From: Pseudo-nitzschia pungens
Lineage: Eukaryota; Bacillariophyta; Bacillariophyceae; Bacillariales; Bacillariaceae
Assembly: GCA_037355855.1 (NCBI GenBank)
Contig: CM074759.1
Span: forward strand, 6,138,001 to 6,202,000
Reading direction: 5' to 3'
DNA: 64,000 nucleotides
Shown: positions 20,001 through 30,400 of the stretch, piece after piece
Numbering within the stretch: position 1 is the stretch's first letter
Layout of the letters: each line of letters begins with the position of its first letter
Notes under the pieces: generated by a model
Databases searched by the model: none
What the model saw: the letters and a program-made list of their open reading frames with translations, nothing else
What the model was told of the DNA's origin: nothing
Program-made: the position numbers and the translations under genes

Positions 20001-20307
20001 GCCGCTTTTGCTCTTTTTCCAGCGCTGCTTTCCTTTTCTCGAAAAATAGACTTATTGGTTCCTTTTCCCTTTGACCATCGTCTACCTTGTCGGCGTGAGA
20101 AGAGTCTACGATTGAGCTGTCCTGGGACGGTCTCGAGCTGAAGTGCACAGCGGATAGTCCTGGGGAATATGGATTCCTACATACTGGAGCTGTAGGAAGT
20201 GTTAAAGAATGAAATTTTTCAAACGATGCATGCAATGCCTTGCTGGAGGTACCATTCCCATTGATTGGGCGACTCAACCTAGCCCGTCGAGCAATACATC
20301 GAATCAT
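17074..20307 (-). CDS. Organellar translation initiation factor IF-2
   Basis: One exon encodes 1077 residues from the ATG at 20307. IF-2 is a GTPase that brings formyl-Met-tRNA to the small ribosomal subunit in mitochondria or plastids. The start (MIRCIARRARLSRPINGNG) is Arg-rich without acids, a mitochondrial-type presequence. Residues ~60-370 are a low-complexity Arg/Asn/Gln region. An IF2_N-like helical domain lies near 385-440 (LTPSEVSSLFRVKVDDIRER). The G domain starts near 484 with GHVDHGKTT (G1), DTPGHAAF (G3, ~567) and NKID (G4, ~627). Domain II, the domain III segment (IIVKADADGSLAAVRESL) and a C-terminal beta-barrel with RSGEECGLGLSGFSDFQEGD follow. Bacterial IF-2 is usually 700-900 residues, so the length here comes from the N-terminal extension. 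Confidence 0.93.
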   Translation of the reverse strand: MIRCIARRARLSRPINGNGTSSKALHASFEKFHSLTLPTAPVCRNPYSPGLSAVHFSSRPSQDSSIVDSSHADKVDDGQREKEPISLFFEKRKAALEKEQKRQQQRMNRDDIGKTDDRVLRPTKRNQNQQEQRQRQRERQHPRQNRNQRDTNRRSNDNNYGRKNEIYRNNARNENDKINTNVRRRQQGLSDVLTVMSRNRNRKQNESRQEHSSHRQQRDRYWQNVNDQNHTESRNRSTRFDQKGNAGFGTRNRNDRISGYQKNNSKPEGTLRLAEMMRKLRKDAPSNIQQGRPGQSSSAEFSRQNRGGSRASWRQKRFSIPPLHDEGQEHRGRNDHWQSGRGSKPPQAEEFLHGRISRTDDGDIDGLTQNDKHESCTHERVITLPIHNSLTPSEVSSLFRVKVDDIRERLRAMGVGGDDALDIDVLELLAMDLGIETMRSTNEPIVVDSEQILMQQRRSDTDKDGRTNEEMVDSFPPRPPIVTIMGHVDHGKTTLMDALRRRSQEQQKKGQKENGTKSKKKKKSKNSKNAGGNIAKDVAGTEAGGITQIISAFQVAIGGQDQKITFLDTPGHAAFRAMRQSGSHAADIIVLVVAADDGISEQTVEIIDFFKSIVKGSSESGISMLVAVNKIDKPGIDPVEAKMRIENQLLEHGIVSEGMSSDGSEYGQPVQVIPTSGLTGEGLDDLMEGLLLQSEIMDLRADNEACGEGIIMDARQEKGLGVVADCIVRWGNIEKGNVIISGNQVCQVRMLKDVNNQMLKSGLPSQPVRIVGFKSLPKAGDPVMVVESEEFAEEMLEQRRALDLSTNDRPDGPRSDVELHITGMRRGDTWRVKKFTDKAAIEEADGSVRIPIIVKADADGSLAAVRESLLNIGNDSKHKVVIDPIMEGIGEVTPSDIQMAKESEATIFSFGSLRVDQSTMNFAESEGVSICCNNIIYSLLDEAKNVLGSYLPLIPQKHTHGRAVVKATFSIDTEDGEETIAGLNVLDGNLYKTQASVRGEGSSAATDLVAHFRVYRDGDLISPDNESVTASSLRRFKETVESVRSGEECGLGLSGFSDFQEGDEIECYSVEMKKVKL

Positions 20308-20679
20308 CGTTCTATTGTCGACTGGGGGCTAGCGTTCATTCAATGCTGAATCCGGCGTTTATGATCTAACCGAATGTCGGAGGGCCGATGCGTAATACAG
20401 TAACTTACTTCTAATGGATTCCAGCGCATAAACCAGGTATCAACACGTCTGCGACGTTGACGTGCTGGTTGACAGACGAGAAAGAAATGGAGAATCTTAG
20501 ACTATTCGTAAGGTAATTAACCTTACCGGTATTACGTACGGTACACGTAAGAAAAGGGCTACGGTAACTTGATTATTGCTAGTAAAAGCAACCACATTTC
20601 ATATTCGTGCGGAGGGGGGCTTGGAAAATTTAAATTCTTCAAAAAAATTAAATCAACCATGTTCCAGATATTCATAACT
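20308..20679. other. Upstream region of the IF-2 gene
   Basis: No gene is visible. It includes TACCGGTA/TACGTAC-type motifs near 20520-20550 and an AT-rich run near 20630. The IF-2 promoter presumably lies in the first few hundred bases. Confidence 0.45.
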
Positions 20680-22168
20680 TACCGTGATGGTAACTACAAA
20701 GTATGCAACTAAAAAGAATGAGTACCAGAAAACATGTAGAATTTCTACGTGGGCTCATTTGGCGCGCACAAAACTCATTTGGTTACAAAAAGAATGAGTA
20801 TGAGGGAAAACACGTACAATCCTACATGGCAGTCACTCTCACTCAGATGCCTAAGACCGGTAGAACGCATCACAAAAATATTTTTAAGTCAAAAACTAAA
20901 AACACCGTGTAAAATCACGTGATAAAATTTGACATCGATTTTTTCTTTAGATGTTATCTGATTTTACTTGACATCTCTTCGGCCAATCTAAAGAGCAGAT
21001 TCACAGACCGGCTAGGGTAACAACAATAAACTTGAACTTTGAAAACATGCCTTAGCAGCAACAACAGGGGTACTTCCCCTAGCCAACAAAACAAACAGCA
21101 ATACTAGTACTAGTACTAGTGAAACAGGGGGGTGTTGGTGCAAGGCTGCCAGGATACTACTACTGGTACTACCTAGAGTACTGTCCTGATAGGCGCCAGC
21201 ATGTATTTCCAGATGTGATTATTTGTTTGATATACCAGAGCTCACACTTGTTTAGATGTTCTCGTGGAACTAGTAGTTTTGTACAAATACATGAAATGAT
21301 GCTAGTAATACTAGTACTACTACTAGTAGTAGTAGTAGTACTAAGATGCATACCACCAGCATTGGTATCACCATGCCCATGCTGGAGTGCTATGCTACAA
21401 GGGAATAAGATGATGTCACAAATACAGAGCTGAGCTGAGCTGAGCTAACTCCTTTAAATCAAGCACTAAATCATGCCCCCACTATTGACTAATACTATTG
21501 TACCTCTAGGGGAGTGTCTTGTAGTATCTGAGCATATACAACAGCGCTTGAACAGTATCCCCCTGTAGACTCACTGTTTGCCAGCAGTCCGTGGGCTGCT
21601 GTTATTGCTGTTTCTGTTGTCTTATTCATATCTCTTGCTGATGATCAAATATCAAACTAGTAGTAGTAGTAGTATCCAGTACTATTACTAGTACTACTAA
21701 TACTACTACTAGTAGTAGTAATACTATTACTAGTAGTAGTCCTATTGTTAGTACTAATAGTACTGAGTTGGCCCATCATGTTGTGGTTCCTCTACTATGG
21801 AAGTGTAGACAGTTGTCTTAGTGAAATAGTGAGCAAACAGTGGATTACAGGGGATTTTGTGAAGCTTTCGGAGAGGCGACTGACAGAAATTTCGATAGAC
21901 ATGAGTCCTGTCTTTAAAATAATGAGTCCCGTCTTTAAAATAATGCAACGAAGGTTGCGCACCTCCGTGTTAATACGGAGAAAAAAACTACTGTTCCGGC
22001 AATCTTAAGGGGGTCTAAGACGCAACCGGTACTGTACTGTCAGGCATTAAAAATGGGTCCCATACGTTAAAAAATGAGGCGTACTTAGAAACGTACCTAT
22101 GTATACGTACTATGTAGTAGGAGTTGCACGGGCGCGAAGCGCGCGCAACTACGGTTGCATTTGACGGA
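20680..22168. repeat. Copy 1 of a 1489-bp tandem duplication
   Basis: The unit begins TACCGTGATGGTAACTAC and recurs 1489 bp downstream almost unchanged. It contains TACTAGTAC microsatellites (21105-21120, 21300-21340, 21657-21740), a hairpin-like GCACCTCCGTGTTAATACGG segment and a GGGCGCGAAGCGCGCGC end. Small frames inside it are low complexity and not considered genes. Confidence 0.95.
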
Positions 22169-23660
22169 TACCGTGATGGTAACTACAAAGTATGCAACTA
22201 AAAAGAATGAGTACCAGAAAACATGTAGAATTTCTACGTGGGCTCATTTGGCGCGCGCAAAACTCATTTGGTTACAAAAAGAATGAGTACGAGGGAAAAC
22301 ACGTACAATCCTACATGGCAGTCACTCTCACTCAGATGCCTAAGACCGGTAGAACGCATCACAAAAATATTTTTAAGTCAAAAACTAAAAACACCGTGTA
22401 AAATCACGTGATAAAATTTGACATCGATTTTTTCTTTAGATGTTATCTGATTTTACTTGACATCTCTTCGGCCAATCTAAAGAGCAGATTCACAGACCGG
22501 CTAGGGTAACAACAATAAACTTGAACTTTGAAAACATGCCTTAGCAGCAACAACAGGGGTACTTCCCCTAGCCAACAAAACAAACAGCAATACTAGTACT
22601 AGTACTAGTGAAACAGGGGGGTGTTGGTGCAAGGCTGCCAGGATACTACTACTGGTACTACCTAGAGTACTGTCCTGATAGGCGCCAGCATGTATTTCCA
22701 GATGTGATTATTTGTTTGATATACCAGAGCTCACACTTGTTTAGATGTTCTCGTGGAACTAGTAGTTTTGTACAAATACATGAAATGATGCTAGTAATAC
22801 TAGTACTACTACTAGTAGTAGTAGTAGTACTAAGATGCATACCACCAGCATTGGTATCACCATGCCCATGCTGGAGTGCTATGCTACAAGGGAATAAGAT
22901 GATGTCACAAATACAGAGCTGAGCTGAGCTGAGCTAACTCCTTTAAATCAAGCACTAAATCATGCCCCCACTATTGACTAATACTATTGTACCTCTAGGG
23001 GAGTGTCTTGTAGTATCTGAGCATATACAACAGCGCTTGAACAGTATCCCCCTGTAGACTCACTGTTTGCCAGCAGTCCGTGGGCTGCTGTTATTGCTGT
23101 TTCTGTTGTCTTATTCATATCTCTTGCTGATGATCAAATATCAAACTAGTAGTAGTAGTAGTATCCAGTACTATTACTAGTACTACTAATACTACTACTA
23201 GTAGTAGTAATACTATTACTAGTAGTAGTCCTATTGTTAGTACTAATAGTACTGAGTTGGCCCATCATGTTGTGGTTCCTCTACTATGGAAGTGTAGACA
23301 GTTGTCTTAGTGAAATAGTGAGCAAACAGTGGATTACAGGGGATTTTGTGAAGCTTTCGGAGAGGCGACTGACAGAAATTTCGATAGACATGAGTCCTGT
23401 CTTTAAAATAATGAGTCCCGTCTTTAAAATAATGCAACGAAGGTTGCACACCTCCGTGTTAATACGGAGAAAAAAACTACTGTTCCGGCAATCTTAAGGG
23501 GGTCTAAGACGCAACCGGTACTGTACTGTCAGGCATTAAAAATGGGTCCCATACGTTAAAAAATGAGGCGTACTTAGAAACGTACCTATGTATACGTACT
23601 ATGTAGTAGGAGTTGCACGGGCGCGAAGCGCGCGCAACTACGGTTGCATTTGACGGATAC
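22169..23660. repeat. Copy 2 of the 1489-bp tandem duplication
   Basis: By eye it differs from copy 1 at only a few sites (for example GCGCGC for GCGCAC near 22257, GAGTACGAG for GAGTATGAG near 22293, TTGCACACC for TTGCGCACC near 23445). After copy 2 the first bases of a third start (GATACCGT) are present before the sequence diverges. The duplication ends about 175 bp before the DNA glycosylase ATG, so it lies in that gene's upstream region. Confidence 0.95.
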
Positions 23661-23834
23661 CGTACCGGTACCGGTACGAGTAAGACTTATTATGTGTTCG
23701 ACTTTGTTGTCAAAACAAAAGCGTTCCCTTCACCAGTTTCATGGAACGAATTTTTTCCTTCAATCTTCGATCGCTTCAGACTTCAGATACAATCTTCCGT
23801 ACCTAACATTTTGACAAGCCAACGAAGATCGCAC

Positions 23835-25088
23835 ATGCTCTCCCGACTTGGTGGCAGAACCACATTGTTTGTTTGTTTGACGGGATTGTCAATCACAACA
23901 GACTCATCAGCACTAACAGCACGACCAATAAACCAAGGAGGAGCGAATGATGGGTCAAACATGAACCGAATGTCCGCTAGCAAGAAACGAAAATTCGTCA
24001 GCGACGGGTTGGATATCCTTGAATCATTTGCGGCACTCGAAGGTGATCCTCTCGATGTCCACACGCTTATTCTTGGAACATTACCAAGTGATAAATCCTA
24101 CGGCCAAAACTTGAGCGACAAGGAAATTGTACTGCGTGGTGGAGATGGTCACCAGAATTATGGCCATTCAAGAAACTCTTTTTGGAACATTGTAGGGAGC
24201 GCTTTTGGGTTTCATCGCCACAAAACACCGTACAGGATGCAGGTACAAGCTTTGACAGACCAGGGATATGCCGTGTGGGACGTGTTATCGAAAGCAAAAA
24301 GAAAGGGAAGTCTGGATACCAACTTGGTCAAGGGCAGCCTTACACCCACGGATTTACCGAGATTTGTCCTCGACCACCCCAACCTGAATCGATTTGTATT
24401 TGCCGCAAATTCTGCCGAAGTGTTCTGCAAGAAAGAAATCTGGGAGCATTGGCTTAATGCAGGGGAAGCGACGACAAATGCGGCGCAGTCAATATCATCA
24501 AATACGCCAAAAACAAAAAAACTCGACGGCAATCAGGCCCTAGATGATCATTCGTGCGAGGAAACAGTAGGAGTAATGTTCTGGATTCGAGGGGAGGCAT
24601 TGAATCCAGCGACATTCAAACAAACGAACTCTATTTTTGGGAAGAAAAAGGCGGTGGCAATAATAGACGATGCTTCGTTAGTCAGAACTTTTTCAAAATC
24701 CACGACACGATACGCGGGCGACAAAGTATACGACGGAAACATCAAGAAATTGGAACGCACGATAGAATTGATCGTGATGCCTTCGACGTCTCCTGCGAAT
24801 GCCAGTAGCCGGCCGCCGGAGAAGGAGAAAAAATGGCATGTAGCATGCTATCGTTTTCAGGAGCCTCCAAAGCATTATGTCTGTCCTGGATGCAAACACC
24901 ACCATGAATCACAGCTTTCTCCCGTCATCTGCGACGAAACGAGCAGTAAACACTGGTTTCATGATTGCCCTTATCGAGAAGATTGGAAAGCTGCCAAAAC
25001 GAAGCAGAAAAAGAAACCTTCGAAGAAACAGGAAACTTTTAACGACAGTGAAGTTGACGAAATCGATCCCTTCGGCTGGTACATGTGA
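23835..25088 (+). CDS. DNA glycosylase, deoxyinosine/uracil type (UDG family 6-like), with a C-terminal Cys/His tail
   Basis: A single exon of 417 residues starts from the ATG at 23835. The frame is open further upstream but without ATG until the duplicated repeat. The core matches the family-6 (hypoxanthine-DNA glycosylase) pattern. LILGTLPSDKSY near 78 is motif I, NYGHSRNSFWNIV near 109 carries the catalytic Asn in the RN-FW box, and the VWDVLSKAKRKGSLD segment near 147 is the WDV...GSLD box. These enzymes start base-excision repair by cutting the glycosidic bond of deaminated bases. Insertions separate the boxes compared with the ~160-residue bacterial form. The N terminus (LFVCLTGLSITT) is hydrophobic and may be a targeting signal. 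The last 75 residues hold CPGC-KHHHE, CDE, HWFHDCPY and a Lys-rich stretch, a possible zinc-binding module not usual for the family. Confidence 0.82.
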   Translation: MLSRLGGRTTLFVCLTGLSITTDSSALTARPINQGGANDGSNMNRMSASKKRKFVSDGLDILESFAALEGDPLDVHTLILGTLPSDKSYGQNLSDKEIVLRGGDGHQNYGHSRNSFWNIVGSAFGFHRHKTPYRMQVQALTDQGYAVWDVLSKAKRKGSLDTNLVKGSLTPTDLPRFVLDHPNLNRFVFAANSAEVFCKKEIWEHWLNAGEATTNAAQSISSNTPKTKKLDGNQALDDHSCEETVGVMFWIRGEALNPATFKQTNSIFGKKKAVAIIDDASLVRTFSKSTTRYAGDKVYDGNIKKLERTIELIVMPSTSPANASSRPPEKEKKWHVACYRFQEPPKHYVCPGCKHHHESQLSPVICDETSSKHWFHDCPYREDWKAAKTKQKKKPSKKQETFNDSEVDEIDPFGWYM

Positions 25089-25769
25089 ACTGGACGATTT
25101 GACGATTGCAGGTGTAGGAACAGGGTACTAGAAAGACATTCAACGGAGCACGTTTCTCACATGATACAAGTACTACCCTGATATGTCAATCAATCTGATT
25201 AAAAGATATCGAAGTGGTGTGGAGGATTCATCAACACCGAGCAGGAACAAGGGCTGACGCCAGATAAAGTGAATGATTGTAGTTGTAAGAGAAACCTTTC
25301 GCACAATCGCGTTCTCCAGTTTTCTGTGGTTGCGAACACTCGCTTGACAACTTCTGGGATTGGAACAGTTAGTGGTAGAGCACCTTCTTTGCACATTAGT
25401 AAAAATGGGTGGTGCGAAGTCTTTGCAAGATTAGTTACTTTGTATGGATAGAGCCCGTGAATTTCATTTATAAGGCTACGTGATTTCTTCAGTTCGAATG
25501 TCCAGATCTACCGAAGAGCAAGCCTGCATTCCATACCTATTTGCTTGATGAAAGCACTGATTTTTGTAGTCTTTCCATATATTCTTTGCATTGGGTCAGC
25601 CACCAAAGTGATCCAGGGCAACTCAGGATCTATTATTTCTAGTCTCAAGTTACCAAACCGCGATTCTAGACCATTGCCTGGTTGTTTGTATGTTTCAATG
25701 ATAATCGTAGCATTTGAGACAGGAGTACCTTGGACCAGCTCATTGCCATGGCTAGAGTATTGATAGGGT
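25089..25769. other. Gene-free stretch before the retroelement block
   Basis: I see no coding region, RNA gene or repeat. It probably holds the glycosylase 3' UTR. It ends where the 1671-bp duplicated segment begins. Confidence 0.5.
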
Positions 25770-26003
25770 TGGCATGCAAAGACTAAAGAACAATGCTAAT
25801 ACTACTGGGGCAAACAGTACGGTTGTATGCCTTGTGCTTCGATGAGCACATGTGAGTAAGAAAGTTTTTCCAAAATAATTGACCATGTGAGGCAGTACGA
25901 CAAGCTCTCCTTGCATCCCCCTCCAAATCCTAGTGATCTTGAATTCTGAATTCTACTTGCAATGCAACATGACTGCTACTGCAGGGCTGGGTACATGGTT
26001 CTA

Positions 26004-26193
26004 TGCCGTGCACCAAAATACAGTCGCAAGTATACACGGGACTGGATTAAGGATAAGGATAAAACAATCGGCGAGCCGATAGAATCGCCGATCTGGAGGG
26101 CTCTTAGAACTGTAGCAGAGAGACTAACCACTAGAGCTCACAATTTGCATATCACTACTACTTTCTAATCACTAGTAGACCCAGGGTATGGCA
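26004..26193 (+). repeat. LTR of Gyp2a, left duplicate
   Basis: The 190-bp sequence begins TGCCGTGCACC and ends GGGTATGGCA, with short inverted ends TGCC/GGCA. By eye it matches 36866-37055. It is followed at once by the palindrome TGATTTTAAAATCA. Confidence 0.9.
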
Positions 26194-26945
26194 TGATTTT
26201 AAAATCAAGCTGAGTGCTGATGACCATGAGCAGAAAGAAACCGATCGGCCAAGGGACCGACGAGATCGAAAGACTGCCGAAAAATGGAGGCGCAAAGAAG
26301 CAAAACAGGGAGAAGGATATCCAGTGTCTGCAGCACTAAGGAAGACTGGCCCCAGCAGTAGCTAGCTCCATTAGATGGAACAGCAGCAGCAACAGAGACA
26401 CCTAAGGATCTAAACAGGACCATGGTCAACAACAGAAATAATCGAAAAATACGAAAACATGTGCCGAAAAAGTGACACATAAATCAGTGAGTGGACTAAT
26501 TGGACCAACACTGAGGGGATGGACAGACCGAAGAGGGCATGCCAACCAAAACCAAAATATACGGATATCCGGAAAGGTATATAATAAATACCCGAACACC
26601 ACCAATCCCACAGGAAACGGGAAGTGGGACCGGCCCGGTGACTGCTTAACAGAGAAGCAACGCCGGAGAACCACGGGAATCGAATCCCACAAAATAAAAA
26701 CAGAAACAACTCCGGGGAACCACAGGATTCCCGGGAAGTAAAGGGAGAAACAACTCCCACCACTGGACAAACCAGGGGGAAAATCAGTTATAACACGAGT
26801 TATCGCGAGAGCAGTGGAAATCCAACAAGAAAACTGGAGGAACTGGAGCAATCATTCTTGCTCAGTTTTAACACAAGCAAACAGAGATAATAGAAACAGT
26901 GTAACTAAGATAAAATAAAATTACTAATTAACTGATTAACCCACC

Positions 26946-27440
26946 ATGGCGTCCAAAGGAACCAAACAGAAACCCTTTACCTTTACATGAGAGGACTGGC
27001 CGGAGGATGCCACCGCTGTAAAGATGAGCATAGACTCAGAAAAGGGGGGAGTAGCCTTCAGTGATTATCTGAAGGTACTCACCGGCACCGAAAGACCGGA
27101 ACTCTTCATCATCTGGAAGAGAGACTTTGACCAGAAAATTGCTGGCAATGAAAAACTCCAAGGAGACCAGAAACTGGACGTTCTCCAGAGAGTCCTCTCC
27201 CACGAGGCGCTCTCCATTGTCCAGATGGTCCTGGGCCGGACCTACTACGCCAAACCAGGGCACAAGGTCCACAGCAGCCAGCTGATCCAATAGAAACTCC
27301 AGAGGATTGCAATGAGGGAGCCCACCGAAACCCCCTCTGACAAACCCAAGGAGACGGTTGCGGGCTCCACCGCCCCAACCAAGAACAATGACGCGACTGC
27401 TACGGCGGCGTCTGAACAAGAACCGGAACCCGCCAAACTC
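26946..27440 (+). pseudogene. Gyp2a gag 5' fragment, left duplicate
   Basis: The frame starts MASKGTKQKPFTFT and is interrupted by a TGA near 26988 (an intact CGA in the sister copy at 43616). It also carries the TAG after SSQLIQ near 27291, which the sister copy shares. It stops abruptly at the LINE junction after EPEPAKL. The shared nonsense codon shows that both copies derive from one already defective gag; the extra TGA arose later. Confidence 0.9.
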
Positions 27441-30400
27441 TGCACCAGCTGCACCAATGGCCAATTCTGAGGTGATGGAATCATCAAGAGATTGGTGTTG
27501 TTCAGCATCAAGGGTACCCCCAGGACCATGGAGTCGTTCATTTCTGTAGGTCCAAAGATCCCAGGAGGTAAGAAAGAACTGATGGATGATAGCTGTAGCC
27601 CAACGTCTGGGGGAGCGCTTGCTTCCAATGTGGGAGTAGTAGTCAGCCTGGATTTGGTACCAGCGAGGAGACCACCTACCAAGAAGCCAGTTGTGCCAAC
27701 CAATTGTCCTCTGTGCCCTGACAGCTGAAGCAATTGCAAGTGAGTAGGATGATGGATAAATTCTCTGGCCCTTCCAAACTCTGGTGAGGAGATCCACAAT
27801 GGCAGCCACCAATGATGGATCAGTTTGTTCAACTTCAAGCCTCTTCTGCAGTGGTCCCTTGAAAGCTGACACACTGTGCTGTACTGCCCCAGTGTCCTTG
27901 CAGGAGAGCACATGAGAAACCTTCTCGTTGTCTGCATCACACAATGGGCACCGGGAGTGATCCTGATACTGGTAGTGGAGGAGTTGGTTGCCTCTGAGCT
28001 ATGGAGACAAAAACCAAGGCCAAAGAGAAGCTGTCTGGGGAGAGAGCCAAGGCCCAAGATGAAAAGAAGGAGCCAGTGCCCTGGCTGCAGGGGGTGGACA
28101 AGGGGGAAGAAAACAGGTCTGAAGTGCCTTAGTCCAAAAGCGCTTTGCTGCTGGAGGCCAAGATGGAGGACATCTCGGCCAGTCAAGATGATCCCTCAAG
28201 TGATTGGAGGATGTCAGCTGGAAAGCCATGGGAGAGAGTCTCTTTCCATCTGGAGTACAAATGTCAGCAAGGGAGATAGCCTTGAGGGACATTCGAATGT
28301 GATTCAAAAGGGACAAGTCAGCACCTCTGAAGCCAGCGTTGACAAAGGCTTGCATGAGATAACAGTCATTAGAACGTAGCAGAGGAAGATCTGGGAAGTC
28401 TTCAAACAAGCTCACAGGGTGAACAGAGAAAAACTTCCACACATGTTTGTACCAGCAAGGAGTGACGTATGAAGCAAAAGGATGATAGGGTGTGACACCA
28501 AGATGGAGAGGAATGCCAAGTTCAAGCCGGAGAGACTCAGCAGTTAGCCTGAGAATCCTACCAGTTTGCGAGGACCTGACAGATTCCTGAAAGAGAGTGG
28601 CAATATGGCTAAACTCTTGGAGGAGGTATGGATGGATGAAACCAAAGCCTTGATAGAGGGAAGGACCATAGAATACTTGTCTAGGAAATGTCCGCGACAT
28701 CCCTGCTTTGTTCAGCACAGGAACAAGAGCTGGGTGAATAATCTTAGTCCAGGTGGCCTCATCAAGTTGCGTGACAGGCATGGGGTATTCAATAGACTTC
28801 ATGAACGAATACTTGAAGGTGTAGAGGGATGCTCGCTTCTCACACTTGGAAGCCTTGAGTTGAGAGCCAAAAGACTGAGACTGGGACTTCATGTGAGCAA
28901 TCTGGGCTTCCTCATTGCCATCCATGGAGATAAAAACCCCAAGGGTCTTGTCAGCATGGTCAACTTCAAACCGATCCAGGGTAGCTCGATTGCCATTCTT
29001 GTCAGCAACAGAGAAGTCACCAGGCATTTCATCAATTGAGCGATAGTCCCAACCAGACCCATTCCATTTGAAATCAATCAAATAGCAGAAGGATTTGGCA
29101 GGTTCAATAGCACCACCAGTGGCAATAATCCCACCAGCCCATCTGTCAAGAGCTTCCTGAAAGTCAACAGCCAAGTCCTCACCAGATGTTGAGGAATCAG
29201 AGCCAGCACAAAACAAATCTGTGTCATCCACAAAAGCAAAACCCACTAGAGAAACCAGTTGCAGTGACAATGAAGTGATAAGATGGACACCATGCCCAGC
29301 CTGTTGCATCATTCGGAAGACAATTGTGGACACCAAAGCCCAAAGAGTTGGACCAATACCATTGCCTTGGCCACAACCACTGAGAGGAACAGGTTCATCA
29401 CCATACACAGGGCCGGACCGACCAAAACCAGTTTTGATGTGGTGCTTAGCATGTTGCAGAGTAGACAGAAGAACTTCACACACATGTGCAGGAACCCCAA
29501 AGCTCTGGAGAGTGAGACCTGCAATGGGATGAGAGATTCTATCATAACAGCCCTTGGCATCATTCATAGCAACAGCACCAGATCTGCGCTTCTGCCTCAA
29601 CACATCACAGATGAGCTTCTTGTTCAGGCAGGTGTTGATGGCCTTGTGGTGTTTCCTGCTTCCATGTTGATCAACAGCCACAGCATTGGCATGTTCAGCA
29701 TGGGCAAGAATGCGTCTGCCAATCATCTTGTTGTTGATTTGGAACTCAGGAGACATCAACTGAATAAGCCTCATCTTATCCACCCTATATTCCCCAGGTT
29801 TCTTGAAGATCTCAACATCAGTGATGACCTGCCAAGCAGAAGGAGAAAAGCCAACAATCAATGGGACAGATCTCAGGAGAGTGTCAAACTTGTTCAACTG
29901 GGGATCAAGGGCAAAAGCCTTATGGTGGGAAAAACTCAAACAAGAAGGTTCACTTGCTGTGCGTTCCCTCTGGCGTTTCCAGGCAGCAGCATTGTCAGCT
30001 GGACACACTGAATAGTCAAAGGGGGGCAAACTCAGAATAGAGTCAGGGACTTTGAGACAGGAAAGAAATTCAGAAAGGTATTTGTCAGTGGCAGGAGGAG
30101 GATTATATGTGCCATCAAGAACATGAGTAGCAGCATGGGCAGTGCCTAGGTAGCCGAAATCTTGAATGAAGGAGGGATTCATGGAAGGAGTGCCAAGACA
30201 CTGCTGTTGACGCCGGACATTGGATTCAGCCATAGCTGGTACCATAGTAGACTGAGACTCCAAGACCTGTTCAACACCATCATGGCCAACTGCAATAGCT
30301 CGCAAGACTGCTGACTTGTTGACACGTCCCCGAATAGACCGAGCAGCGAGACCAAGCTCTCTTTGAAGACGTTCCCTGCGCATCCTGGCACGAATCTGGG

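Larger units (their letters stand above)
25770..27440 (+). repeat. Left copy of a 1671-bp duplication flanking the LINE
   Basis: The segment starts TGGCATGCAAAGAC and ends CGCCAAACTC. It comprises 234 bp of flanking DNA, the Gyp2a 5' LTR, leader and the first ~500 bp of gag. The other copy is 36632-37531 continued at 43340-44110, after discounting the later Gyp2b insertion. The two halves match in length exactly (900 and 771 bp), and only about half a dozen substitutions were noticed. Confidence 0.92.

Noticed and set aside
21119..21433. 104-codon frame duplicated at 22608-22922
   Set aside because: It is conserved only because the DNA is duplicated. It includes translated TACTAG microsatellite and has no domain.
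27036..27944. 302-codon minus-strand frame running from LINE into gypsy gag antisense
   Set aside because: The right part is the LINE ORF2 tail and the left part is antisense gypsy gag. The frame crosses a junction by chance.
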